Positions 48,630 to 61,392 are shown, numbered from the stretch's first letter. The stretch: 64,000 nucleotides of DNA from Amia ocellicauda (GCF_036373705.1 NC_089869.1:13341676-13405675), one strand, 5' to 3'. Notes: generated from the letters alone by a model not told the origin. Numbers and translations are program-made.

Positions 48630-48635
48630 TTTATT
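48630..48635 (-). terminator. npy4r: npy4r poly(A) signal AATAAA
   Basis: Minus-strand AATAAA, 112 bp beyond the npy4r stop. It is the first good hexamer downstream. Confidence 0.5.
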
Positions 48636-48746
48636 TATCACCCTCGAAACAACACTTACCACACTGCAATCGAATGTGAAACTTTTCAACACTTTTTTGT
48701 ATTACCAGAGGTTCCAGCCGAGTCCTTCAAAAGGTAATCTATTGTC

Positions 48747-49898
48747 CTACACAGAGTTATTCCTACAGCTCAGGCGAAGTGAAGTCTTGGAGACCTCCGT
48801 GTTCATGGTGGACAGGGGAAAGTGCTCATAGTCATCCTCAAGAGGGCCGCACTTGCAATGAAGCACCACCGATTTCACCTCCTTCTTGAAATTGTTGTTC
48901 AGGAAGCCATAGATGATGGGGTTCACACAAGTAGAGGACATGGCAACCAAGTGACAGAGGGAGAAGATGAGGTTGTGGTGGCAGTGTTCGACAGCCTCAG
49001 AGTTCCAGTCGGCCACGGTGTTGAAGGTGTTGAGGGGCAACCAACAGATGGCAAAGGCAGAAACCAGAGATATCAGCATGACGTTTATTCTCCTGCTGTG
49101 AGTCATTCTCTGGTTGTCCTCGCAGGTCCTGTCCAGCATGTCCTTGCGCTTACACAGGCGGGCGTAGATCCTTATGTAGCACACCAGGACAAAGATCAAA
49201 GGGATGCAGTACTGGAAGATCAGCAACCACGTGGTGTAGATGAGCTTGTGCTGGTGGGAAGGCCAGTTCTCTGTGCAGATGGCCTTGTCTGCCAAGGAGG
49301 CCATGAAGAAGGAAAGATCACTGTAGGGCTCTTCTGTCAGAATGTGGAAGGCCAAGAACGGCAACGAAATAAAACAAGCCAGCATCCATATGATGACTAC
49401 AGCCAGGTATGCCTGAGGCACTGAGGGTTTCCATCCTGCAGGGTTAATAATGAGCTGGTGTCTCTCCAAGGCAATTAGGACCAGGGAAAGGATGGAGACA
49501 GTCACCGACATGCACTGCACAAATGGCATCATCTTACAGAGAACCTCCCCAAAAATCCAGTAGTCCATGATGGTGTAGACCAACGTGAAGGGTAAACAGA
49601 ACGCACATACCATGATGTCTGAGAATGACAGGTTGGCAATGAGTATACTGGTGACATTGGCCTTTTCTTTCTGCCTGGCTATTACGCATATCAAACCCAC
49701 ATTGCCCACAAGCCCCACAATCATGACACTGCAATAGGAGGCCACCAGGAAGACAGTGATGCCTGGGGAGGTCTTACAATTGTCTACAAATGGAGGAAAA
49801 CCATTGATCGTACTGTTAAAAGAGAGAGACTTATTTCTGGAGAAAATAAAGGATGTCTCATCCAGGCTAAGAAATCTGGTCCTGTTTGTGGCACCCAT
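48747..49898 (-). CDS. npy4r: Neuropeptide Y / pancreatic polypeptide receptor Y4
   Basis: A single coding exon of 383 residues. I start at ATG 49898; the frame extends upstream only to a GTG, then a stop. It is a rhodopsin-like class A GPCR of the plasma membrane that binds PP/NPY/PYY peptides and couples to Gi. Visible features: N-glycosylation sites at about N5, N22 and N28; seven hydrophobic segments; the DRY position reads ERH ([16 protein letters not shown], about 145-147), typical of Y4; CWLP in TM6 (about 285-288); NPIIY in TM7 (about 326-330); conserved loop cysteines near 121 and 208; a likely palmitoylated HCKC after TM7 (about 348-350). [31 protein letters not shown] and [11 protein letters not shown] match Y4 rather than Y1, Y2 or Y5. 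The length is usual for Y4. Nothing is truncated. Confidence 0.95.
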   Translation of the reverse strand: MGATNRTRFLSLDETSFIFSRNKSLSFNSTINGFPPFVDNCKTSPGITVFLVASYCSVMIVGLVGNVGLICVIARQKEKANVTSILIANLSFSDIMVCAFCLPFTLVYTIMDYWIFGEVLCKMMPFVQCMSVTVSILSLVLIALERHQLIINPAGWKPSVPQAYLAVVIIWMLACFISLPFLAFHILTEEPYSDLSFFMASLADKAICTENWPSHQHKLIYTTWLLIFQYCIPLIFVLVCYIRIYARLCKRKDMLDRTCEDNQRMTHSRRINVMLISLVSAFAICWLPLNTFNTVADWNSEAVEHCHHNLIFSLCHLVAMSSTCVNPIIYGFLNNNFKKEVKSVVLHCKCGPLEDDYEHFPLSTMNTEVSKTSLRLSCRNNSV

Positions 49899-49987
49899 CA
49901 GGAATGTATCAGAAGACACAGAACTGCTTGCTCATTTCAAAGGTCAATGTAGGAAAGGAACACTGAAGACCAAATGAAGGGAGGCAC
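49899..49987 (-). other. npy4r: npy4r 5' UTR, coding-exon part, with splice acceptor
   Basis: Upstream of the ATG the minus strand shows TCTCTCCTACAG ending at 49988, a good acceptor. Receptors of this family usually have a 5' UTR intron just before a single coding exon, so at least one non-coding exon lies upstream. Inferred from the site and the family. Confidence 0.5.
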
Positions 49988-52005
49988 CTGTAGGAGAGAA
50001 GAGAAATCATAAATGATATATATCGTTGCCATAATCCCATTAACATTTTAAAATACAAAATTGAGTCATAAAAGGGTATATATTTCCACTCAGGTACTGA
50101 TGGGAGAAAAATGCAGTTAAAAATAGAGAAATATTTCAAATTCTGAAGGATGAGTTTTCATGCCTGTTTACATACCTCAAACATCTGGCTTTAAAATAAT
50201 TATGTATCCCTGAGTACAAAACCGTTCACATTTGAGGTTACTGTGAAATATTGTAATCTGAGAGCTGTGGTGCCAGTTGACATAATTTTTGACAATAGGT
50301 GTGGGGGATGTAGTAAAATGTAAGGATTAACATTTTCAGGTATCTAATGTACTGTGTGACTGGGGGGTGAGTCAGTCAAGGAAGATATTGGTAGGACACT
50401 CCTCTCATGGTAGGCTTACTACAATGCTTCAGTTGAAGACTAGAGAAATACAAATTATCAAATGATTCTTCATTCTCTCAGTGTTTACGTCTTGCAAGTG
50501 GCACAATAAATAATTAAAAGAAAGCAGGAAAGTGTGTGATCGGTCTCCTGCGTTGACTAGAGAGGTTTCATCTTGTAATATGGATGACTGTACACAAAGT
50601 TGCTGCTTCTTCAATTCCAAATTTTCATTGCTTAACACAAATGTTGTGATTTCTGACTTCCAAATAAGACCACCATTAATATTCAAAATTGCTTCACTTG
50701 ATTTGTTTTAAAGCACATATACATCCACAGAGTTTTAGGAGAATTTTATTGAAACAGCAGTTTAATTACTTTCATATGCTAAGGATGATCAATGTCAAAA
50801 CGCTCTTGAAAGAGGTCCCTAGAAATGGAGACTGGAATGTCAGCAATGTTTAAGGTTAAGAGGACAGCCAAAAACATGGGGGAATGGGACAACTGTCTTT
50901 TAAATCTCTATCATAAATGTCATTGTAAAATACGGAATAGTTCTAATAGTTCAACATCTGTTGTTGTTGATTTTTGTCTGTCTGTTTTGTTGAGGTTCTG
51001 GGAGTGGTAAAGTAGTGGAATATTAGCCATTAAAAACAGATATGCACAGCGTGAGTTCAATTCCCAAAATGAATTATTTATGCATGTATGTATTCATAAT
51101 TGTATGAATTTGCAGTTTTGTCCCTTTTCAAAAGACACCCCCCACACGCACACTTCCAGTAACAAAATATATTTCTTATCTAGCTGTATTGATTTAAGCC
51201 TGCCATTCAGTGCTAGCAATTTTATTCATACTGCTGCATTATTCCACATTTCAGTAATTTGTGATGTTAACAGCATATCAAAAGTTGATATGTAGATGGC
51301 ATGAGTGGCCATAAGCATACATCACGCCCACTAAGGGAATACTTTGTTTGACTTTAAAACACAATAGATACACATCAGCTACATTATGAATTGCCGTGTG
51401 GGATCAAGAATAAATTAGTTTTATTAGCTGCATGAAGTCCACACACACAAACAATTACTGCATACAGTTAATATCAGAGTGTATTAAAAACTTGCCAAAC
51501 ATGGATTTAACAGGACTCTGGTGTAGTGCCGTGACAAGACAAAAAAAAAAAAAAGCACAATAATCGAAACGGTAGCAGCCGATACAACTGGAAGGTATTT
51601 CAGAAACGTGCCTTTATTACGCCTCCAATCATGTAAAGCAGAAAGAATAAAATAGCCACAAAAGTTCTTTCCACATCAGGCTCTATTGCTCGTAGTGTTG
51701 TTATATCCTTCTTTGTTTTTATAAAGAAACACAACACTGTCCCACAATCGCTCTGCCTCCTCCGACAACAGGGGATGGACTTCCAACAATGACCAGGTTT
51801 TACAAAAAGCTCTGGAACAGCATGGACACTGATGCCAGTGGAACCGAGGCAATGATGAACTCTCCAATACTGCATCAAAGTCAGTCAAGGACAAACCAAA
51901 GCACAATCTTTTTCCCATACAATCCCTGCTGTAGACATTATTATTCATAACTATTTGAATACAAGTGAATACAGTAGGAAATAATAGAGAGCGAAGGTCA
52001 TTTAC

Positions 52006-52089
52006 CTTAAAAGGGAGCTTGATTCAGTTTTATAGATCAATGTATTGAGAATTTCTCTCAGATTTTCTTCGTATTCTAAACTGTTTTAG
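52006..52089 (-). other. Possible npy4r 5' UTR exon
   Basis: An 84-nt segment between TTTGCAG and TTTTAAG|GTAAATG on the minus strand. One frame is open from the acceptor for about 19 codons and then stops, so it is more likely UTR than coding. It may belong to npy4r (acceptor at 49988). It competes with an overlapping plus-strand acceptor at 52088-52089. Confidence 0.25.
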
Positions 52090-52329
52090 CTGCAAATACA
52101 GAATGACACCATTACAGAGGGAACAAAAAAATATGGTTGTTGTGAACCCAGGGTCAGATGTTATCAAACAGGAACAATGGAGGACCAAGAAGATAGTTCC
52201 CAAAAGATTAGTTCACTCCATCACAATGGGCAACAGACTGAGGGATCCTTCTACAGAGACACTTCTCCAACTACAGCCAAAGACAGAGGAACAGGAGAAC
52301 TGAATTGTCCCTATAATCGCCATCTTTAA
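52090..52329 (+). other. Possible terminal exon or chance ORF, 79 codons
   Basis: The plus strand has TTCGTATTCTAAACTGTTTTAG ahead of 52090 in pieces that resemble a branch point and acceptor. The frame starting there (LQIQNDTITEGTKK..., ending ELNCPYNRHL) stays open for 79 codons to TAA. A second frame is open too (ATG at 52103), which weakens the case. I recognise no family. Confidence 0.2.
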
Positions 52330-52699
52330 TTAATCCTAGTATAACAATTTAATCTAGTAAGGTTTTCATTTTTTTTAAAAGACTATAGTCCCTTTATGAC
52401 TTTATGATGAAGTATTTTAGCATGATAGCAAGATTATTATGATTATCAACCAAAAAATATACAAATTAAAAGATATACTTTATGTACTTTAAAACTATCG
52501 AGAGGAAAATAAGAAGGATGTATTTTCAGAGCCTGATCAACTGCTAAAACATATTAAACAAGTGGATGGTGTGAAGTAGCTAGGAGCTGGAGAACTGAAG
52601 AACTAATGTATGGTTATTCTGTAAGTGGGAGTAATAGTAATGGAGCAATACCAAGGTCAGGACATGTGATTGATAACTGACAGAATGGACATTCTAAGG

Positions 52700-52941
52700 C
52701 AGGGGTGTCAGACTAGTCCTGGAGGGCTCAGTGTCTGCTGGGTTTCATTCCAGTCCAGCTCTTGGCTCCATGGGTTCAGTGTTTTGAGTCATCAAACAAT
52801 TGTAAGGTATCAGCTATAACATTAACATAGGAAAGTTCTAGTTAAGCCTACCTGAGTAAATAATGGCATTAATTAAGTAATTGGGATCCCCTATTGGGAC
52901 AAAAAACAGCAGCCCCCCAGGACTAAAATTTGACACCTCTG
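52700..52941. mobile_element. hAT-type MITE, 242 bp
   Basis: The left end CAGGGGTGTCAGACTAGTCC, followed by TGGAGGGC, and the inverse right end (CCCCAGGACTAAAATTTGAC, then ACCTCTG) match each other with a few differences. CAGxGGTGTC...TGGTCCTGGAGGGC ends are widespread in vertebrate genomes and are usually assigned to hAT. Non-coding. Confidence 0.8.
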
Positions 52942-55900
52942 TTACTGAGAAGGACAGTGCATGTCCTGATGACAGTATTTGGAATAACCTGGCATTTAAA
53001 CTTTAATATTCACAAAGAAATAGCAGGTCTTCCACACTACTGAGTGTCCTGTGTGAAACAGCTTTGTAAAACTCCTCCTAAGAGCTGTAGTCCATAAATC
53101 AATGTGAACATCACTCAGGACCACATTTTATTATTAGAAGATGATCCTGACCAAGAAGTATTGCACCTGTGCGAGGACACCTGTCTGGATGTCAGACTGA
53201 ACGGGAATATTGATGCAATAATGACTATATGATAAACTTAAACATTAACAAAGAAATGTTATGTTGTTATAAAATCTTTTTTTTTTTTTTATAGAAATAC
53301 TTTTCATTTGACCTTCAAGAAAATAGTATCTCATCTGGAATATAGAGGCTCTGAATTGTATGCATTTGCTTGACACTATTTTAATTTTCACATCTGTTTA
53401 ATTTAATACAAACATAATAAATTCTCATAATAGGCCCTCCACTTCATTTGTCAGAGTTATGAATTTACATGAAACAATTACATTCTAAGCAGCATAACAA
53501 ACATATACAGGTCTATAATGTGAAGCTGAGATATATCAAAAACAGCTGAATAATGCTTAAGTAACGATTCAGTTTGCAAAGTGTCTCATTTTTAAAAGGT
53601 TGTATATTGGAGACTGAAAACAAAGAGACTTTGAAACCAAGCCCAGAGCATTTATTCAATACAATGAACAAAACACTGGTACTTTTCTTAAAAGGGAACA
53701 AAAGGCTTAAGGGAGAAACAGTAGTCAGTAAGAACACAATAAAAAATAAAACCAAAACAGAAGAACTAGAAGACAATTTTTGATTGAAGGATTAATATTT
53801 ATGAATACATCAGTCACTGAAGAAACCAATGCGTCATACAGCCCTGGCTACAGCTGGCTGCAGCACACAATTTAGATAAACCATAAATTAAACCAATTCC
53901 CACATGTATCTATTTCTCCAGCTATGAAAAACAATTAGTCTCTTTTGATGATTAGCAAACCAATTTTGTTTTCCATCTGTAGATATAATAAACGTATATA
54001 AAAGGATACTCAAATAAATACATATTTAATGTAAGTCACAGGGTGTTCTGTTTTTGTGCTTGCTGTCTGTTGCTGCTCCTTGGACAGCTATTTTCCTAGG
54101 TAACTATTAACAGTAATAATAATAAATCTAATAATAAATTCTCAGTTCTTCTGCACCATATCTGCTGGTGAGCTGCCGCTGCATTCCACATAGGAGACTG
54201 TATTCTAGTTATAAAGCAATTTGATAACAATTACACATGCTTCGGTAGAATGCCATTTGTGAAACTTGCGGTCTGTACTGGTTTTCTTTTTTCTTTCTTT
54301 TTTTATTGGATATTTTTATACTTTTTTTGTCTCAAAAGCCAAATATGCCATTTAGAAAATAATAGAATATTCTAGACTAGAATCTATAGAATATAATTAT
54401 ACATAAGAATGTATAATATATACCAGTCTTTCAAAGATTCCTGTTACCATTGCACACCTCTCCATTCAACAATCATGTTATTGTGTATTCCTGCTCAGAT
54501 GCAATCCTTGATATGATATATATTTCCAATATACAATATAGTGTTCATAGTTTATTGCGGGTTGTCAAATCATAAAGGAAACAATGTCTCATTGGATTTC
54601 TATATTAATTTCCCAGTTGATATATGAACAGTGATACATTATTTAAACTAATACAAAAAAATCCTAAATATGTTGGACATAATATCACGAATAAGAACAG
54701 CACAGTTGACGTGTTGTGTTTATTGTCCACACTAGTGAGTGTTCTGCAACACTGTAAGAGTTTTTTTAAAACATAATTTGTATACAATAATATCCATACG
54801 TGAACTCAGGATAGCACTGACCAGAAAGAAGCAAAACATTTCACCTGTGTGAGGATACCTGTGCAAATTATTAAAAACAATCACAACAGACAAGATAAGA
54901 AGTTGTTTGCAGTTTTTTCTGGTACAAGTAACTGTATCACTCAATTTATGTAAAGCGATATGAATTAAATATTACACCTGTCTGTTAATATTAATAATAC
55001 ATTCATGCTGTTAATATTATTTATTTCATGACCATGACCTTAAATATCTGTTCTCTTAACAGATCTGTAAAGGTCCTTTTTCCACGTCCATTTTATCAAA
55101 TGGACATGGTTTTACATTGGGATTCTCATCTCCTGGTCTCCAGACACCAGGTTTATTTCAGCAACACAATTCCATTAGTTTAAGTAATGCCAATTTCTGT
55201 AATCTATGCATCATCATCCTACTAGGCAAAGTCAGCCTAGCAGACACATGTATCTTAAGTGGAGGAGTTTAAAAAGGGAGCAGGAAGAGGCAAGGTCTCC
55301 AGATTAGTTTGCCAACAACAGCCTTTTCTTTTTGTCCAACATATTATCTAGTTTGACTAGAAAACACACATGTGATTGTTCAAAATCCAAATTTAATTCT
55401 GTCTCAGTGGTTACAGGAGCAATTTGTCCATAAGCATGTGCCAAATAGGCTGGGATCACCGCATGCCTCCTTTTTGAAACAAAGGGAATGGAAGTGCAAA
55501 TTTGACACCTGAAAGATGTTTGTATTTTTCAACTTGTTTTTCTGCACAGAAAAGATGCACAGCATTTAACTCTGCCTCCATTCACAGAGAGAGATAAGTG
55601 CAAGAGATTGCAGCAATGCTGAACTGTTAGCTTTGTGATAGCCCTTAAAAAGGCAAAACTAAAATAACAAAGCTCAAGACTTATTTTCTGCAATCCTGAA
55701 CCCATCAAGATAAGTATAATACTACTTAAAAAATAATAATACTTGCAAATATATACACTCCTACACATAAAAACCTTATGCATTTATTTCAGAATTTTAC
55801 TCATTTTTTGTTTGATAAATATACTATATGTTTAATTTTAATATATTAACAAATACCTTATTAAAAAAATCTAAATTTGTATTCAGATTTGTGTTTTTAA

Positions 55901-57153
55901 AACTATAGTATGAGCTGATTTTCTTCTTGATTTCTGTTTGTTTTAATATATCCCTCCCGAGTCCCAGACCCAGCAATATTCCCAGTAGGTACAGATCATC
56001 TATAATAAGTAATAATAAGAGAACACTAGTCTGACAGAGAGACACAACATAAAACACAACAGATTAATGTAGTTTGTCAGTGCACACTTTTGTACCTGAA
56101 CTTACAAAGAAATAAAATTTACCTGGATTCCAAGATAAAATCTCCACAAATTCATGAGGTTTTTGGACCCAGCTGGATCTGAGGCAGTCCTGTTCCATGT
56201 ACACTGCTGATAATACAGCCAGTCTGCTTCTGTGGGTTCTGAGTGACGAAGCGATCCTGGAGAGTGAAGTATTTTAGGAAGCAGAATGCCACTGTATTAT
56301 CACTAAGGCTTCGCTGCCTTCTAGTGGGAACACAACAGACTGCACCATTACCACACAATGATTGATTGTGGTCTTAGGCACTGGACCAGGAGAACTCAAA
56401 CACAGTTACTCTTATAGTTCTCTAAATCACCATTATCAATAGATTGGGAACACAGAAATCAATTAAGAAGATGTCATAAGGCGAACTGGTCTTTGAGGAC
56501 TGAAAGTGAATGTGTTTGTTGCCGATAATCTGTACATGACTGAATTTGCTTAAACGCCTGCCTAATTGATCTGAATCTAGTGTCTCTGATTCTTTAAAAA
56601 TGGAAGATACTAAGCTGACCTAACCATAGGCTCTTCAGGACCATTGTTGGAGATTATCATTTAGATACAAATGATATTTGAATAACAATTATTTTGCTGA
56701 AATGCCTTTTATGGAGATATACATTTTTTTTCTGTGGAGTTTTAGTTTGTTTGAGCTATTAAATAACATCTCTCCTCAGGCTGCCAAAATTGCCAAGTTC
56801 CTATCCATTTTCAAACAAGAAATACAAACTAATTGATATTAATTGGATATGGCAGGAAATATGGGCAGGAGATAAAGGCATATATACAGAGTATGACAGC
56901 TGGAATGGAAAAATCCTGTGGTGTGTGGAAGGCAGGGAAAGGGAGGGCATAGTGATGGGCAGCTGAGATGAGGTTTAGATGTTAAGCTTGGGGCTTTAAT
57001 TTGACTTTTCAAAGTTACAGATATAAAATAGTCATGACAGAAAAAATAAGTTTTTCTCTGTGTTGCTGAAGGTGTTGTTCCATGTGAAGATCTGTACTTT
57101 TTTCATTATGCTAATCAGTCCCTGAACAGTTTCTACACACCCTTTTAATAATA
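52942..57153. other. Intergenic, upstream of npy4r; no gene recognised
   Basis: AT-rich, with T- and A-tracts near 53280 and short ORFs without similarity. A possible untranslated exon on the minus strand lies at 56123-56256. Confidence 0.4.
56123..56256 (-). other. Possible untranslated exon, minus strand
   Basis: Bounded by CTTCACTCTCCAG and AATCCAG|GTAAATT, both good sites 134 nt apart. It contains a short open stretch (DRFVTQNPQKQTGC) ending in a stop. It might be a distal 5' exon of npy4r or of a non-coding RNA; no independent support. Confidence 0.2.
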
Positions 57154-58298
57154 CAACCCCAATTCCGTTAAAGTTTGGACAGTATGAAAACTGCAAAAAA
57201 ACACACAAAAAAAAGTCATTTGAAAATTAAATTCACCCTGTACTATATTGAAAACTCATGATTAACTTATTAACACATTATTTGATGTTTTACTTTGTGA
57301 ATTTAATTTATTTTTGAAAATATACACTCATTTCAGATGTGCAAGTTACCCATGCCATGGGCACTGACACACCCCCATACCATGACAGATGCTGGCTTTT
57401 GGACCTGATGCTGATAACAGCTTGGATGGTCCTTTTCCTCTTTGGCCCAGAGAATATGATGGCTGTTTTGTCCAAAAACTATTTGAAATGTTGACTTGTC
57501 GGACCACAAAACACGATTCCACTGTGCTACTGTCCATCTCAGATTAGACCGAGCCCAGAGAAGTCGGTGGTGCTTCTGGACAGTGTTGATGTATGGCTTC
57601 TGCTTTGCATAGTAAAGCCTTAACTTGCATCTGTGGATGCAGCGGCAAATGGTGTTGACCGACAAATGTTTACCAAAGTATTCCCGAGCCCATGTCAGGA
57701 TATTCATTACAGACTCATGACGGTTTTTAAGACAGTGACGTCTGAGGGATCGGAGATCACGCGCATTCAGAAGTGGTTTTCGGCCTTGCCCTTTATGCAC
57801 TGAGATTTGACCGGATTCCTTGAATCTTTTAATTATATTGTGCACTGTAGAAGGTGAAATGCCCACAATCCTACCAATTTGTCTTTGGGGAATGTTGTTC
57901 TCAAAGTATTGGATTATTCGCTGACGCATCTGTTGGCAGATTGGCGAGCCTCGACCCATCCTTGCTCTTGAAGGACTAGGACTTTTTTGGAGGCTCCTTA
58001 TAGACTATGATTACACGATTGCCTCACCTGTTTCACATCACCTTCTTATTTCAACTTGTCACATCGCTATTAGTCCTAAATTGCCCCTGTCCCAACTTTT
58101 TTGGAACGTGTTGCATGCATCAATTTCAAAATAAATGTTTACCTTCCAAAAACTATGCAGTTGATTAGGTAAAACATCAAATACCTTGTCTTTATATGTT
58201 TTTTGTTTAAATACCAGTCAAAGTACATTTACAAATCAATCCTCTTTGTTTTTATTAGCATTTTCCATACTGTCCTAACTTTTTCGGAATTGGGGTTG
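57154..58298 (-). mobile_element. Tc1-like family E, internally deleted
   Basis: Termini CAACCCCAATTCCGTTAAAG and the inverse (TTCGGAATTGGGGTTG) flanked by TA on both sides. The element is about 1.15 kb, shorter than full-length relatives, because the 3' half of the transposase gene is missing. Confidence 0.9.
57333..57959 (-). pseudogene. Tc1-like transposase, family E, truncated after the first catalytic Asp
   Basis: Starts MGRGSPICQQMRQRIIQYF (ATG at 57959). The first helix-turn-helix (PQRQIGRIVGISPSTVHNII), the linker (GRKPLLNARDLRSLRR) and the second helix-turn-helix are present. The catalytic domain begins with LWSDKSTFQIVFG, where the usual SDES Glu is Lys, and reaches VMVWGCVSAHGMG before the frame ends at an internal deletion running straight into the terminal repeat. 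The second Asp and the Glu are missing, so it cannot transpose itself. About 208 codons versus roughly 340 for a full enzyme. Confidence 0.85.
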
Positions 58299-59231
58299 TA
58301 AAACAAACAAACAAAATTACATCAAGCCAATATTTGAAAGATCCTGAACAACTCATATTCACAACACTGTACTGTGATTTATTAGAGATATCTAATCACT
58401 TTTGTGTTTACATGCACCACTATCTCTGTTTGGGAGTTCCAGGTTATTTCAGGTCTCATCTTATGATCCCAATAACCACAGTGCTTTTAGCTCACACTAT
58501 TTGTGACCATGGATATGCTTCTAAATTCTTTTGAAAAAAAAACTATAATGAGAGTGGACCATGTTTGACAAGTTTCACACACATTTTTAGGCTTTCAATA
58601 GGAACCATAGGGGTTTGACTAGTTTGTGTATTCTTTATGGATCATTTTCTTATTACAGTAAACATGCAATTGATGAAAGATGTAGACAAGAACTGAGCAG
58701 CAATATATGTGTATAGTCACTGTGTTGTCCAATTCAGATATTCATTAAATAGTCAAGATTGTGCAGGACAGAACATTCTGATTCTATTGCCATAGTTTTA
58801 ATCTATTGAATCTGACCAGCTCTTAGTTAGCATGTACAACAGGTACGTTAAAAAATTAATACACAGATCTTTGTTATTAGAGAGCAAAAATAGTCTTACC
58901 ACAGCAGGACTGTTTTCACTGCAGTCACAGTTCAATTTAGAACATTTACACAATTTGTATACGATTTTGTAGGGAGAGGCCCTGTAATGTCTTTGAAGCC
59001 CTCCAGAGGACCTCATATCCCAGGTTGAGATGCACGGCAGGGTAGGTGTATGAGAAGGAATACCTCTAACTTCACTTTTATGTTGTTGCATGACTTTGGT
59101 ACAACTTCTTCAACTTAATTCATTATTTCTGAATGATCCCACTGGTGAAGATTAATTAAATAATAATTGCATTGACACGAGATTGAGCTTCTACAGGTGT
59201 CTACTGCTGAAGTAGGGAATCTGCTTTCAAC
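58299..59231. other. Intergenic, nothing recognised
   Basis: AT-rich spacer between the family E element and the msmb-like cluster. A 97-codon minus ORF at 58798-59091 has a Cys-rich patch but no recognisable family or splice context. Confidence 0.4.
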
Positions 59232-59237
59232 TTTATT
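59232..59237 (-). terminator. msmb: Poly(A) signal of the first msmb-like gene
   Basis: Minus-strand AATAAA, 135 bp after the stop codon of the msmb-like gene. It is the nearest good hexamer. Confidence 0.5.
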
Positions 59238-59371
59238 TAATTAATCAGTTGAACAACTTAGACAGAGAACAAACTGGGGTGAATGGTGTAGTCTTTTGGC
59301 AGGCCAACTTGCATAAAAGCACAGAGTAAATAAATAGATGTCTGATTCTGATCATCTTTTTTCAGTTGTCT

Positions 59372-61333
59372 TTAGGCTTGTGCGCAATCCTTTGTTGGGT
59401 CTTTCTTCAGGACAGCTTTGGCACTACAGTCCTTTTTGTTTACAATGATCTCACAGTCTAGAGGGACTTCTACTGCAGTTTCAATCCTGGAAATAACAGG
59501 CAGGGAAAAAGCATGATTTGAAAAGAAGCAGCTCATTCTACCCATCAGTTAAAAGGGCAATCAGCCCTTTATGGTTTTCTGAACATAATGTATATATGTA
59601 CTAGGTTCTCTGTTATTAAGAGTAAGATCATAATATTCATCATCAGCATCATCAATATTTCACATCCAACACATTTAAGCATCTTACTTGTTGCAGCAAC
59701 TGATGCCTTGAGTGATGCATTCACACTCATAACAGTCCTTCATCCAACGAGATCCAAACGTATGCATAACACCATCCGTATCTTGACAACCTAGAAACAC
59801 AAGCATTATCATGGATATGTCATCATGGATATGTATTATTTATGTAATTTATATGTATTAAATCTAAGCTTGTAAGTTAGATTCACTCAAGATCTGCCAT
59901 TTATGATGATGATGCAACACAGTAACTATTCATACTCATACTCAGTTTTTGGATTTCCATTGAACAGACAATTATTATTTTATCAAATTTTGCTGATATC
60001 ATAAATACGGGGAAGTCTTAAGTTGGTCCAGTTACTAATTACTTACATTTGGTAATTAAGAGTTCTGGAAAATGAGAGAACCTTGTGGTCATTGAAGACC
60101 AGAGTTTGAGACCCTTGCTGAAAATGGTTAACTTACCCTTCAGTGGGTCATTTATATTTTCTAGTACCAGTTGCTGAAAGGTGCACTGAGCACTGCATAG
60201 AGCAATCAAAGCCAAGAGACCAAGGGTAACACCAAGCAGGGAACTCTGTCAACAAAAACAACAAAGTATTTAAATATTATTTTCCCAAAAAATAAATACA
60301 GCAACACATTAAATATAAAGGCTTTATTCAACATCAGCAATTAATATTTCTGTACCAATCATAATCAAAAACAATATATATTTTCTTTCCATTGCCCAAG
60401 AATAAATCAATAAAGGTGCGTTAAACCTTTAATAAAATAGACAGAACAAGGTCAAATGATATCTCTGTGGCTTTGTGAAAAAGTAAACCGATATTCCACA
60501 CATACTGCCTTGTTGTTTGGCTTTGCAATGCCATGTCATCAGAGCTTAAAGGTTTTAAAGTGTGTTGAATGAACTACCTGGATAACTTGTTCTAATCCCA
60601 CATTATCATATTTCACTTTTGTGTATTTGTCTAATAGAATTATTCACTCTGCTTTGACTTAGCATAAAGGATATCATGAAAGTTGAAAGGGTCTGTGTGC
60701 ACTGATATAATATTTACAAATATGGACTTTAAAAATAAACCCAACTGCAAACAATTATTCCCCTTCATACCCCTGGCTTCAGAAAGAAAACACAAAAGTG
60801 TAGAAAATACATTTAAAAAATAAACACAACCATAAAGACTTGACATCTAAAGCTATGGTCAAGAAGAATACAGAGAATACAATTCACTAGATAATGGTCT
60901 TGAGCAAAGGGAAAATGACTGAAAGTATTATATCAAAACTATTGTGAAGAGGTTTGTTACGAAGCAAATAAGGGACAAGTCATCAAATCTACACTAGAAT
61001 AGACTTCTAGACTACATTCTGAACAGACATAAATCACAGGAAAGAGTTGAAGCACAACTGACCCAAAGATTGTCTCTGTACCTGTAAGGAATGGTTTGAA
61101 AGCTGAAAGCAAATACTGTTTGTTGTTGTAATCTATTGCATGTACTAGAATGCCATTGTGTGCCTTCTAGTTTAGATAATCAATACAATAGCATTATATT
61201 ATGATATACATTTAAGCATTATAAACAATTAGATTAATTAAGCATGCAAATAATATGAAATTGTATTTAATTGTGCCTTAAATCACAGAATGTTAATTAC
61301 CAAGAACACAGGACGAATGGTAAGTCTTACCAT
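59372..61333 (-). CDS. msmb: Beta-microseminoprotein-like secreted protein, copy 1
   Basis: Four exons: 61333-61331 (the ATG alone), 60245-60137, 59790-59688 and 59486-59372; together 330 nt, 109 residues plus stop, all with GT-AG sites. Exon 1 ends exactly at the ATG (ATG|GTAAGA). Residues 1-20 form a signal peptide (LLGVTLGLLALIALCSA). The mature protein has ten cysteines in the microseminoprotein pattern: QC, KGC, KDCYECEC, GISCC, LDC, KDC, KDC. GSRWMKDCYECEC and ISCCNKIETAVEVP match the family core, and KKDPTKDC the tail. MSMB proteins are small secreted proteins, abundant in seminal fluid or mucosa in mammals, with roles as binding or immune factors; the fish role is unknown. A second copy lies about 1.2 kb upstream in the same orientation. 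Confidence 0.88.
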
Positions 61334-61392
61334 CTTGTGCACTATGCTTCTGAGTGGATGCTTGCGGCAGAGAAAGTCAGGCAGGTGATGAA

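Noticed and set aside
48822-49424. 200-codon ORF on the plus strand
   Set aside because: It is the antisense shadow of npy4r, without its own motifs or splice sites.
49899-49919. Seven-residue longer npy4r N-terminus
   Set aside because: That frame begins with GTG, not ATG. The first in-frame ATG is at 49898, so the shorter start is used.
58798-59091. 97-codon minus ORF with CKCSKLNCDCSEN, next to the msmb-like genes
   Set aside because: The cysteine spacing does not fit the microseminoprotein core, and neither exon borders nor a signal peptide are seen.
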